The translations under genes were made by a program, and so were the position numbers. From BACL27 sp964203235 (lineage in GTDB: Bacteria; Actinomycetota; Acidimicrobiia; Acidimicrobiales; Ilumatobacteraceae), in NCBI GenBank assembly GCA_964203235.1, contig CAXNLE010000001.1:1054001-1118000 (forward strand): DNA of 64,000 nt, in the 5' to 3' direction. The stretch's first letter is position 1, and each line of letters begins with the position of its first letter. A model generated the notes under the pieces. It searched no databases. It was given only the letters and a program-made list of their open reading frames with translations, and was not told the DNA's origin. Below, in pieces: positions 56,737 to 64,000 of this stretch.

Positions 56737-57594
56737 CTAGACAGTTGGCGCTAAGAAATTAGTCGGTCTTTTTTCAAAATTTGCCATTACTGCTTCAACC
56801 TGATTCGGCTTGCCAATCAACGAGTGAATAATCCTGCGCTCTTCGGCAAAATGTTCTGCCGCTCCCGCGTTAGAGAGACGGTTGATTAAGGCCTTGGCAC
56901 CTCGCACCGCGTCTGGGCTTCGACCGGCAATTTCTTGAGCGATCTGCATCGCAACTTCAAGCGGCGAATCTGAAACACGAGTAACAACACCCAACTCGTG
57001 TGCTTCGGTGCCCGATATCACTCGTGCACTAAAGACAAGATCTTTCACCACGTCGTCTCGAACCAGTCGAGACAACATCAAAGTTCCAGTCATGTCAGGG
57101 ATCAGACCCCAGTGAACTTCACGCATTGAAAGTTGCGTCATCGGGTGCGCGACACGAATATCTGCGCCAAGAGCCAACTGCATGCCGCCACCCAACGCAT
57201 GACCTTGTATCGCCGCAATTACCGGCACCGGAACTTCTTGCCATACCCAACAAATTTGTTGCGCTAGATGTGTGATCGCGCCAGGCTCCATTGCACCAGC
57301 GTTTTCTTTTTCGGCTTCTGGCTTTGGCTTGCTTTTCTCACCTGAATCAGCCATCGCCTGAAAACTGCTAAAATCAAGACCAGCACAAAACGATGCGCCA
57401 TTGCCAGATAACACGACCGCACGAATATCTTTGTCAGTCACCAAATCTTTGCCCGCCCGCGAAATCGCATCAAACATCGCAGGGTCAAGCGCATTGCGCT
57501 TATCGGCGCGATTCAACCGCACATCGGCAATGCCGTCATTAATTATTACTACTACTCGGTCGTTGTAGTTCTTGCTGCCGTTCACAGATGCCAT
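56737..57594 (-). CDS. Enoyl-CoA hydratase/isomerase family protein
   Basis: 285 residues from ATG 57594, which follows GAGGGC by four bases; a longer frame upstream has no family sequence and crosses the divergent nitroreductase start. The crotonase fold hydrates or rearranges acyl-CoA thioesters. The oxyanion-hole blocks are GNGASFCAGLDFSS and GHALGGGMQLALGADIRVA. A charged low-complexity insertion (GEKSKPKPEAEKENAG) sits between them. The acidic pair typical of hydratases is partly replaced, so the reaction is uncertain. Confidence 0.85.
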   Translation of the reverse strand: MASVNGSKNYNDRVVVIINDGIADVRLNRADKRNALDPAMFDAISRAGKDLVTDKDIRAVVLSGNGASFCAGLDFSSFQAMADSGEKSKPKPEAEKENAGAMEPGAITHLAQQICWVWQEVPVPVIAAIQGHALGGGMQLALGADIRVAHPMTQLSMREVHWGLIPDMTGTLMLSRLVRDDVVKDLVFSARVISGTEAHELGVVTRVSDSPLEVAMQIAQEIAGRSPDAVRGAKALINRLSNAGAAEHFAEERRIIHSLIGKPNQVEAVMANFEKRPTNFLAPTV

Positions 57595-57671
57595 TTTGCC
57601 CTCGCTAAATATAATTTGGTTTGCGCTGTTCAAGTCTCGCATCTGCAGTGTGAAATGGCAGACTTGAATCC

Positions 57672-58319
57672 ATGAAACTTGACCTGACGATAGACGATGT
57701 TCTAACCACGACACGTAGCGTGCGCAAGCGACTTGACTTTGACCGACCAGTCGAGCGCGAAGTCGTTGAGGAGTGCCTGAACTTGGCATTGCAGGCCCCT
57801 ACCGGTGGCAACTCTCAGGGCTGGCATTGGATTGTTGTTGAAGACGAGGCTAAGCGCAAAGCACTTGCCGATATTTACAAAGCAAATTTTAAGATTTATG
57901 CCAGTTTGCCTGGTCGCAAATTTGCCGAAGGTGACATGCGAATTGATCAAATGCCAAAAGTACGAGACTCTGCGATGTATTTGGCCGAAGAAATGTATCG
58001 TGCGCCGATGATGATGATCCCTTGCATCGAAGGCCGGCTTGAAAATATCGAAGTAGGAATGGGTGCAGGCGGATGGGGTTCGCTGTTGCCTGCAGTCTGG
58101 AGTTTCATGCTCGCGCTTCGAAGCCGTGGTTTGGGCTCAGCGTGGACGACGATTCATTTGATTCTTGAGGGCGAGAAAAAAGCCGCAGAAATTTTAGGTA
58201 TTCCGCATGACAAAATTACGCAAGGTGGATTATTTCCAATTGCTTACACAATTGGTACCGATTTCAAACCGGCAAAACGCTTGCCGCTCGAAAAAGTTCT
58301 CCACTGGGATAAATGGTAG
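57672..58319 (+). CDS. Nitroreductase family protein
   Basis: 215 residues. The N-terminal RSVRKRLDFDRPVEREVVEECLNLALQAPTGGN is the FMN/NAD(P)H-binding opening of the nitroreductase family, with a second block GWGSLLPAVWSFMLALRSRGLGSAW. These flavoenzymes reduce nitro groups, quinones or flavins. The substrate is unknown. It diverges from the crotonase gene over 77 bases and ends six bases from the GntR gene. Confidence 0.85.
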   Translation: MKLDLTIDDVLTTTRSVRKRLDFDRPVEREVVEECLNLALQAPTGGNSQGWHWIVVEDEAKRKALADIYKANFKIYASLPGRKFAEGDMRIDQMPKVRDSAMYLAEEMYRAPMMMIPCIEGRLENIEVGMGAGGWGSLLPAVWSFMLALRSRGLGSAWTTIHLILEGEKKAAEILGIPHDKITQGGLFPIAYTIGTDFKPAKRLPLEKVLHWDKW

Positions 58320-58325
58320 ATCACG

Positions 58326-59084
58326 CTAATCGACTAGCCGCATTCCACTTGGCGCAATTGATTTACCTGCCGACGGCAAATCAACAACAAAATTTGTACG
58401 ATGCGCAGCAAACACATGGTGCGACAACAAAACAGCGTTACCAGCAACATCTCTGGTAACTCGCTCGCAGTGAAGCACCGGCGAGCCTGTCGGAATTTCA
58501 AGTAGCGCAGCGTCTGTTTTTGTCGCCGAGTCTGCGCCGATAGTCTGCGTCGCACCACCAATTGGAATCTCAAGTAACTCATAAAATGCAGATTGCTCAA
58601 CTTCTTTGCGCGACAAATGTTGACCGAGTTCAAACGGGCACCAAACCGTAACAACCGCAAATGGTTCACCGTTTGCGGTATTCACTCGCTTTACACGCAA
58701 CACTTGATCGCAATTCAAAACTTTTGCAACTTTACGATTTGCTTTTTCAAAATTGAATTCAACTATTCTGCGTTCAGATTGCATCCCGTTCGCCAACATT
58801 TGCTCTTCAATCGTTCCGAGTCGCCCAAGACTTTGTGTCACTTGGTCGCTAGCCATAACCCAACCGAAACCTTGGCGCGAGACGACGAGACCTTCATCCC
58901 GTAAGACTTCTAATGCCCGACGGACTGTGACGCGACTAACTTTGAATTCAACTGACAACTCAGATTCACTTGGCAGAACTCTTCCAGCAAAAAACTCGCG
59001 AGCCTCAATTCGGGTTCGCAATGAGTTTGCGATTTCGTGATATTGGATTATTCGAACTTGTACTATACTTGTATACAATACCAC
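58326..59084 (-). CDS. GntR family transcriptional regulator (HutC/UTRA type)
   Basis: 252 residues from GTG 59084, nine bases after GGGGGA; the longer frame upstream crosses the aconitase start, and TTG 59078 is too far from the ribosome-binding site. The winged helix-turn-helix is seen in YHEIANSLRTRI and EFKVSRVTVRRALEVLRDEGLVVSRQG, and the C-terminal UTRA ligand-binding domain follows. The perfect palindrome TTGTATACAA lies just inside its own start region, so it probably represses itself and perhaps the divergent aconitase gene. The ligand is unknown. Confidence 0.85.
   Translation of the reverse strand: MVLYTSIVQVRIIQYHEIANSLRTRIEAREFFAGRVLPSESELSVEFKVSRVTVRRALEVLRDEGLVVSRQGFGWVMASDQVTQSLGRLGTIEEQMLANGMQSERRIVEFNFEKANRKVAKVLNCDQVLRVKRVNTANGEPFAVVTVWCPFELGQHLSRKEVEQSAFYELLEIPIGGATQTIGADSATKTDAALLEIPTGSPVLHCERVTRDVAGNAVLLSHHVFAAHRTNFVVDLPSAGKSIAPSGMRLVD
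59069..59078. promoter_or_regulatory. Palindromic operator candidate TTGTATACAA
   Basis: A perfect 10-bp palindrome fits the GT-N-AC style of GntR/HutC operators. It overlaps the regulator's first codons and a possible -10 (TATACT, 59064-59069) reading toward aconitase, with a TTGGAT -35 candidate at 59043. Autoregulation is inferred. Confidence 0.5.
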
Positions 59085-59131
59085 GATAAATAATCCCCCA
59101 CCAAAAACACGACAATAAGAAACGGACCACC

Positions 59132-61399
59132 ATGACTTCAAGCGCCGGAACCCCAATTGAACTCGTCACTACCGTTTATTCAAAGCTTGCTAAAAATGTT
59201 GCGCTCGGACGCAAGCGCTTAAATCGCCCGCTGACGTTGACTGAGAAAATTCTGATCAATCACTTGTGTAATCCATCCAAACAAGAACTTGAACGCTCTC
59301 GCAGTTACGCCGACTTCAATCCGGACCGCGTCGCAATGCAAGACGCAACTGCACAGATGGCGCTTTTGCAATTCATGACTGCGGGGCTTTCAACAACTGC
59401 TGTGCCATCAACGGTGCACTGCGATCACTTGATTTTGGCTAAATCCGGCGCACGCATCGATATGGGTGTCGCGATAGATACGAATAAAGAGGTTTACGAC
59501 TTTCTCCGATCTGTGTCGGCGAAATATGGCGTAGGTTTTTGGGGCCCAGGAAGCGGGATCATCCACCAAGTTGTGCTTGAACATTACGCGTTCCCCGGCG
59601 GAATGATGATTGGCACCGACAGCCACACACCAAATGCAGGCGGTCTCGGCATGATCGCAATCGGAGTTGGCGGCGCCGATGCAGTAGATGTGATGACGGG
59701 CTTTCCGTTTAACGTCCGATGGCCAAAAGTTATTGGCGTAAAACTCGTTGGCTCTCTTTCTGGATGGTCAAGTCCTAAGGATGTGATCTTAGAAGTCGCT
59801 CGAGTATTGACAGTTGAAGGTGGCACAGGTGCCGTAATCGAATATTTCGGCGAAGGTGCCGACACAATTTCTGCGACTGGCAAAGCGACTATCTGCAATA
59901 TGGGTGCAGAGATCGGTGCTACATGTTCTGTTTTTGGATACGACGTGCAAATGTCAGATTATCTGCGGGCGACTGACCGCACTGAAATAGCAGCCGCAGC
60001 CGACAAAGTTACCGAGCATCTTCGTCCAGACGATGGCGCGCTCTACGACAAGATGATCGAAATAGATCTATCATCTTTGAAGCCTCTTATTAATGGCCCA
60101 CATACGCCTGATCTCGCCCACCGCGTCGGCGTTGGTGTCGCCAAGGCAGCCGCAGAAAACAACTGGCCACTCGAGATTTCATCGGCACTAATCGGCAGCT
60201 GCACCAATAGTTCTTACGAAGACATCACTCGCGCAGCAAGCGTCGCGCGTTTCGCTGCCTCGAAAGGCTTGAAGGCTAAAACCGAATTGCTGATCACTCC
60301 TGGTTCAGAACAAATTCGCGCGACAATCGAACGTGACGGATTGCTTGCCGACCTTGAAGCAATCGGTGCGACTGTTCTTGCCAACGCGTGTGGCCCATGC
60401 ATCGGACAGTGGGAGCGCTCAAAAGAAATTACCGAGAAATCAAACACGATTGTTAGTTCGTTTAATCGCAACTTTCCAAAACGAAACGATGGCTCGGCAA
60501 ACACTCTGAGTTTCGTCACCAGCCCCGACACCGTGATCGCGCTCGCGCTCGCCGGTCGTCTTGATTTTGATCCAATTACCGACACGATTACGGCACCAGA
60601 TGGCTCGCAAGTTTCACTGGCTGCACCGCTCGGTGAAGTCTTACCGAAAAACGGTTACGACGCTGGCGCCGAAACATTCATCGCCCCGCCTAGCGATGGC
60701 TCAAGCATCGAAGTTGTAGTTGATCCAACTAGCGAACGACTGCAATTACTTGAACCGTTTGAGAAATGGGACGGTAATGATTTCATTTACATGCCAGTGC
60801 TTATGAAGGCAAAAGGAAAGTGCACGACTGACCATATTTCGGCTGCCGGCCCTTGGCTTAAGTTTCGTGGACACTTAGAAAATATCTCTGGAAACTTGTT
60901 TGCCGGTGCAGTCAATGCATTCAACGACATAGTTGGCGAAGGCATCGACAGAATTGACGATGAAATTCGTACATATCCCGAAATTGCTCGCCACTATGGC
61001 GACAACAATAGGCAGTGGTGTGCAATCGGTGATCAAAATTATGGAGAAGGTTCGTCACGCGAACACGCAGCAATGGAGCCGCGCTTTAGAGGTGCATGCG
61101 CTATTTTTGCTCGATCATTCGCTCGCATTCACGAGACTAATCTCAAAAAGCAAGGCGTTGTTCCATTAACTTTTGTAGACCCGAAAGTTTACGATTTAAT
61201 TGGCGAGTATGACACGATCAGTGTTCGCGAGATGCCACCCGTTCCAGATAAGACAGTTCGTTGTATTATTCATAAGCGCGGTGGCGAGGATATTGAGTTT
61301 CAAGCGATGCACACGTTCTCACCAGAACAAGTGAAATGGTTTATCGCCGGTAGCGCCCTTAACGTAGTCCGCGAAAAAGTTAAAAAATCTAAAAAATAA
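59132..61399 (+). CDS. acnA: Aconitate hydratase, mitochondrial type
   Basis: 755 residues, the length of mitochondrial-type aconitase rather than the ~890-930 of the AcnA/IRP type. It isomerises citrate to isocitrate in the TCA cycle. Iron-sulfur cluster cysteines are in GSCTNSSYED and ANACGPCIGQ; the active-site DSHTPNAGGLG and the C-terminal QNYGEGSSREHAA also fit. It diverges from the GntR regulator gene (48 bases between starts), whose operator may also control it. Confidence 0.92.
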   Translation: MTSSAGTPIELVTTVYSKLAKNVALGRKRLNRPLTLTEKILINHLCNPSKQELERSRSYADFNPDRVAMQDATAQMALLQFMTAGLSTTAVPSTVHCDHLILAKSGARIDMGVAIDTNKEVYDFLRSVSAKYGVGFWGPGSGIIHQVVLEHYAFPGGMMIGTDSHTPNAGGLGMIAIGVGGADAVDVMTGFPFNVRWPKVIGVKLVGSLSGWSSPKDVILEVARVLTVEGGTGAVIEYFGEGADTISATGKATICNMGAEIGATCSVFGYDVQMSDYLRATDRTEIAAAADKVTEHLRPDDGALYDKMIEIDLSSLKPLINGPHTPDLAHRVGVGVAKAAAENNWPLEISSALIGSCTNSSYEDITRAASVARFAASKGLKAKTELLITPGSEQIRATIERDGLLADLEAIGATVLANACGPCIGQWERSKEITEKSNTIVSSFNRNFPKRNDGSANTLSFVTSPDTVIALALAGRLDFDPITDTITAPDGSQVSLAAPLGEVLPKNGYDAGAETFIAPPSDGSSIEVVVDPTSERLQLLEPFEKWDGNDFIYMPVLMKAKGKCTTDHISAAGPWLKFRGHLENISGNLFAGAVNAFNDIVGEGIDRIDDEIRTYPEIARHYGDNNRQWCAIGDQNYGEGSSREHAAMEPRFRGACAIFARSFARIHETNLKKQGVVPLTFVDPKVYDLIGEYDTISVREMPPVPDKTVRCIIHKRGGEDIEFQAMHTFSPEQVKWFIAGSALNVVREKVKKSKK

Positions 61400-61425
61400 T
61401 CAAAAGGATTGTTTATCTGGCCAAG

Positions 61426-63696
61426 TTACGCACTAGCCACAACATCACTTCTCTTTTTTCGTGCTCGAACTCCTCGAACAGAAATCAGAGTTAAAGTTGT
61501 CAACAAAATCAAAGTATGTATATAAGTTGCAGATACTCGAGCCCACATCATCGCATCTGGTTTGATCGTCGCTTCAAACATGCCAGACGATTCGCCGCTG
61601 GGAATCTCAACAGCCAACAGACCCTGATAATTCGCTGTTTTAAGTTTTGTACCCGTGCTCAAATCTCTAATTTGAATAGTCTTGTCATAGTTTTCTGGGA
61701 CTAAAATTTGCCTCGAGCTTGAAGGCGCAGACCACCTGTACGTGAATACACATTTGTCTTCACATAACTTGAACGGCGCGCCAGAATTAGGTTCAAGTTT
61801 TGTAACTGTTAAGCCATTTAAGCAGTCTTTTTCAAACAGCGGGCAAGGCTCAATCGGATTACTCTCTGGGTTTGCACTGATTGACCAACTAGAAAACTGT
61901 TTTGGCTTCGCAGTTAATACTGAGTTTGACCCCGGAACTTTAATGAAACTGATTTCATCACTAGACCGATAATAATTATCTAAATTCTTGCTACAAACAT
62001 CATCTTCGGTACTCTCAAAAACAATTGCGTTAACAGCCAACAAATCAAGAACCTCCGGCTGACAGTCCAAAATTGATGGTTGAAAATATGCTCTAAAGCG
62101 TTGTTCTGGGTGCCGCAAAGTGCTCGAACTTCGACCATAGAAAATAGAGTTTAACAATGGATAACCAGAACGAATTATTTTTAAATCTATTCCTGCTTGC
62201 GTCTCAATTAAGGTCTGATTGAAAATAATGCCTCTTGAATTTTTTTCAAAGCCCCTTAATTTCTGCATGACGTCAAAGCTGTATTCGTTCGGGACCTCTT
62301 TCGTGCTTGTCATACCAACTCGCGGAGCATCTTTAATTAGCATTATTAGTGGATACATCAACGCCACAATTAATGCAAGCGACAAAATTACGCGATTAAT
62401 TACTTTCATAAAAACCGAGGAGGATCTAAATTTTTGGCCCGCATCAAACAGGATGGTTACAACTAAAATTATGATCGGAAGCAAGAGAGTTGAAAGGTGC
62501 CATACATGAAAATCAAAGACCTTCGCGATGACCGGAAGACCCGATCTAGAGAGAGCCCCTGCAAAAACTAAATTGAAGAATATAAACGCCATGGACATCA
62601 CGCTCACCCGTAACATTTGGTGTAGCGATGAATCATTCTTTTTTGATGTTACAAAATTATGCAAAATGTATGGTAAAAAAAGAAGATTAAAAAATTCAGT
62701 CCTTGGTCCCGCATCGTTAGCAAGTCTCATCAATGGCTGAAAGCTTGCCGACACAAACGATAACAATGGCTGAAATCTGAAAACTCGAAATTGGCTCGGC
62801 ACGAACAAGTCAAAAATTGAGGGCTGCGAACTGTGATCTATGATCTGTGAATTCCAAACCTGAGAAGAAAGCTCAATAATCTGTGGCACAGTTAATATCA
62901 ATATCAAAAAACAAATGAGCGTCGATGCTAATAAACCCAAGATTTTTCTCAATTTCAAAAAATTTCGAAAAAAAAGCACAGCGAATACGACAAATGCGAG
63001 CTGAAAATGCAAAACATGACCTGTCAGCAAAATGCCTAAGCCAAATGTGAAGGCGAACAAAACTATCGATGGATATGAGCCTTGCTTATCTCGAGACGTA
63101 ACTTGGTACCAACTTGGATGTAAAAAACCAGCTAAAACGAGGCAAAATGCCCAGTACTGATCTGAAATTACAAACCAATCATTTTGAGCAGTAAATAAAA
63201 AAAATACACCTAGAAGTGCGAGGTCCATAAATATGATCCTTCGATGGATTTGCCCATCGGACCAGGACAGAACTGTGAGATTTAAGACAACTAGTGCAGA
63301 AAGCATTGCAATCAGACTTCTCAATATGACAATGTAATCCACTGGCAATATTTCGCCAAGAAAGATAATCGGAGATTGAGTTGGTTGCTCCATCAAAATT
63401 GGCATTCGACTTCCCGTACCTTGACCGTTATCCCAAACTGGTACACCGAAAACTTTCGTTACCCCCATCACATTTGCATGGTCGCCCGTTGAGTAGGCCC
63501 TATATTCCGCACCAAGATTTTGATTTGAGATAAAATTATCTGTTGCTCCTAATGATCCTCCGGCAGATAATGCAAGTGCCATTGCAGTAAAGCAAACTAA
63601 AAATCCGATAGAAACGGCGATGAATTTTTTGTTTTTGAAAAACAATGATGCTTTCACAGAGGAGAGATTAAACGAAAGTTCAGAAAAGCACAGCAT
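61426..63696 (-). CDS. Large multi-spanning membrane protein of unknown function
   Basis: 756 residues. About twelve hydrophobic segments occupy residues 25-470, then a large soluble domain (about 500-715) and one last TM helix (YIHTLILLTTLTLISV) with a basic tail. The first external loop has VFGVPVWDNGQGTGSRM, which resembles membrane glycosyltransferases of the YfhO/GT-C kind by layout, but no catalytic motif is certain. It may act on a lipid-linked sugar at the membrane. Its composition (Phe/Ser rich, AT-rich codons) differs somewhat from neighbours. Confidence 0.55.
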   Translation of the reverse strand: MLCFSELSFNLSSVKASLFFKNKKFIAVSIGFLVCFTAMALALSAGGSLGATDNFISNQNLGAEYRAYSTGDHANVMGVTKVFGVPVWDNGQGTGSRMPILMEQPTQSPIIFLGEILPVDYIVILRSLIAMLSALVVLNLTVLSWSDGQIHRRIIFMDLALLGVFFLFTAQNDWFVISDQYWAFCLVLAGFLHPSWYQVTSRDKQGSYPSIVLFAFTFGLGILLTGHVLHFQLAFVVFAVLFFRNFLKLRKILGLLASTLICFLILILTVPQIIELSSQVWNSQIIDHSSQPSIFDLFVPSQFRVFRFQPLLSFVSASFQPLMRLANDAGPRTEFFNLLFLPYILHNFVTSKKNDSSLHQMLRVSVMSMAFIFFNLVFAGALSRSGLPVIAKVFDFHVWHLSTLLLPIIILVVTILFDAGQKFRSSSVFMKVINRVILSLALIVALMYPLIMLIKDAPRVGMTSTKEVPNEYSFDVMQKLRGFEKNSRGIIFNQTLIETQAGIDLKIIRSGYPLLNSIFYGRSSSTLRHPEQRFRAYFQPSILDCQPEVLDLLAVNAIVFESTEDDVCSKNLDNYYRSSDEISFIKVPGSNSVLTAKPKQFSSWSISANPESNPIEPCPLFEKDCLNGLTVTKLEPNSGAPFKLCEDKCVFTYRWSAPSSSRQILVPENYDKTIQIRDLSTGTKLKTANYQGLLAVEIPSGESSGMFEATIKPDAMMWARVSATYIHTLILLTTLTLISVRGVRARKKRSDVVASA

Positions 63697-63735
63697 TCCC
63701 GTAAATAGGTAATAGTGAAACTTATTTAAGTACTA

Positions 63736-63844
63736 AACGGGAAAGGTCCCGCGCAATGGCGGGACCTCTCAACCTTTTTGATAAGCCAACTGGGGGAGCT
63801 GGCTTAGCAATAATGCGAAGAACCTGGGGGAGGCTCTTCGCTAT
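63736..63844 (-). ncRNA. 6C-like small RNA: two C-loop hairpins and a terminator
   Basis: On the minus strand, an 11-bp hairpin (63815-63841, one G-U) presents the loop CCCCC; nine bases later comes a 9-bp hairpin (63783-63805, one G-U) with the same loop and flanks (CTCCCCCAG); then an 8-bp GC-rich terminator-like hairpin (63745-63766) with a T-rich tail. Two C-rich loops are the definition of the actinobacterial 6C RNA, known to pair with G-rich mRNA. The stems are supported by base pairing throughout. Coding is unlikely. It lies between a leftward membrane protein and the divergent LysR gene. Confidence 0.75.
63745..63766 (-). terminator. Hairpin terminator of the small RNA
   Basis: A perfect stem of eight pairs (GGTCCCGC/GCGGGACC) with a six-base loop is followed on the minus strand by TTTCCCGTTT. 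The T-run is interrupted, so termination efficiency is uncertain, but it marks the likely 3' end of the C-loop RNA. Confidence 0.65.
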
Positions 63845-63850
63845 GACTTA

Positions 63851-63880
63851 ATTATGCTACAAATCACCCCTATATCTCAA
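63851..63880 (-). promoter_or_regulatory. Promoter candidate of the small RNA
   Basis: TTGAGA (63875-63880) and CATAAT (63851-63856) are separated by 18 bases, close to the sigma-70 consensus. Initiation about seven bases on would place the RNA 5' end at the base of the first hairpin. Confidence 0.5.
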
Positions 63881-63917
63881 GGCGAACGACAAGATATCCC
63901 CTATCATTTTTAGAGAT

Positions 63918-64000
63918 ATGGAACTGCGCCAACTTCAGGTTTTAGTGTCAATTGCCGAGAATGGGTCATTCTCTGGAGCGGCTCGAGCATTGTCCACGGT
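63918..64000 (+). CDS. LysR family transcriptional regulator, N-terminal part
   Basis: Only the first 27 residues lie in the window. MELRQLQVLVSIAENGSFSGAARAL is the classic LysR winged helix-turn-helix opening. The regulated pathway cannot be told. Its 5' region is shared with the promoter of the divergent small RNA, so it may control that RNA. Confidence 0.75.
   Translation, partial: MELRQLQVLVSIAENGSFSGAARALST

Noticed and set aside
57595..57789. Longer crotonase start
   Set aside because: The extra 65 codons cross the divergent nitroreductase start and have no family sequence; GAGGGC precedes ATG 57594.
1..64000. tRNA, rRNA, prophage or transposon genes
   Set aside because: No cloverleaf, rRNA segment, transposase or phage protein was recognised by eye; a tRNAscan or Infernal run would be decisive.

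Overview
The window reads as a compact bacterial chromosome segment. Genes sit a few bases apart, many overlap by ATGA or GTGA, and no stretch longer than about 220 bases lacks a gene. A mycothiol synthase (mshD), a DUF3499-type protein, the Cgl0159-type aldolases and a 6C-like small RNA point to Actinobacteria. The moderate GC (roughly mid-40s by eye) and a mitochondrial-type aconitase suggest a streamlined aquatic lineage, perhaps Acidimicrobiia; this placement is inference. No tRNA, rRNA, CRISPR array, insertion sequence or phage gene was seen.

Layout. 1-20137 is a carbohydrate region centred on myo-inositol catabolism: the end of a xylulokinase-like kinase, a leftward iolG-like/SDR/iolD/aldolase/ABC transporter/iolE series, a short island (PhyH-type oxygenase, membrane-linked trypsin-like protease, MFS, ChbG-like deacetylase, two Gfo/Idh dehydrogenases), then rightward iolC, a second aldolase, iolB and another Gfo/Idh protein. 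Together they can import inositol and convert it through inosose, diketo-inositol, deoxyglucuronate and 2-deoxy-5-keto-gluconate (phosphate) to C3 units. No methylmalonate-semialdehyde dehydrogenase (iolA) is present.

20144-23850 holds a principal-type sigma factor coupled to DNA primase, and a TerC protein. 24074-26602 is a tandem pair of TIGR04372-like putative glycosyltransferases, with a third copy at 36210. 26639-38504 is housekeeping: ppdK, ygfZ-like, trpE, hisH, nth, mshD, an M3 peptidase and rlmN, with a 33-bp tandem repeat array between hisH and a 76-residue ORF. 38479-40205 holds an SRPBCC protein, a DUF3499-like protein and a membrane J-domain protein that apparently starts at ATT. 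40247-44733 is a polyamine-type ABC system with both permease halves fused. 44883-63696 carries ald, a zinc-ribbon peptide, an MFS exporter, murF/ddl, a LysM lipoprotein, gltBD, a crotonase, a nitroreductase, a GntR regulator divergent from aconitase, and a large membrane protein. The window ends with a C-loop small RNA and the start of a LysR regulator.

Most interesting: the minus-strand small RNA at about 63736-63844 has two long hairpins that each present a CCCCC loop, then a terminator hairpin, and looks like an actinobacterial 6C RNA. Its loop sequence UCCCCCA is exactly complementary to TGGGGGA at the ribosome-binding sites of three genes here (sigma factor, PhyH oxygenase, GntR regulator). 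Other points are non-canonical starts for the J-domain protein and the protease, an ABC permease with about 290 inserted residues, and the 33-bp repeat array.
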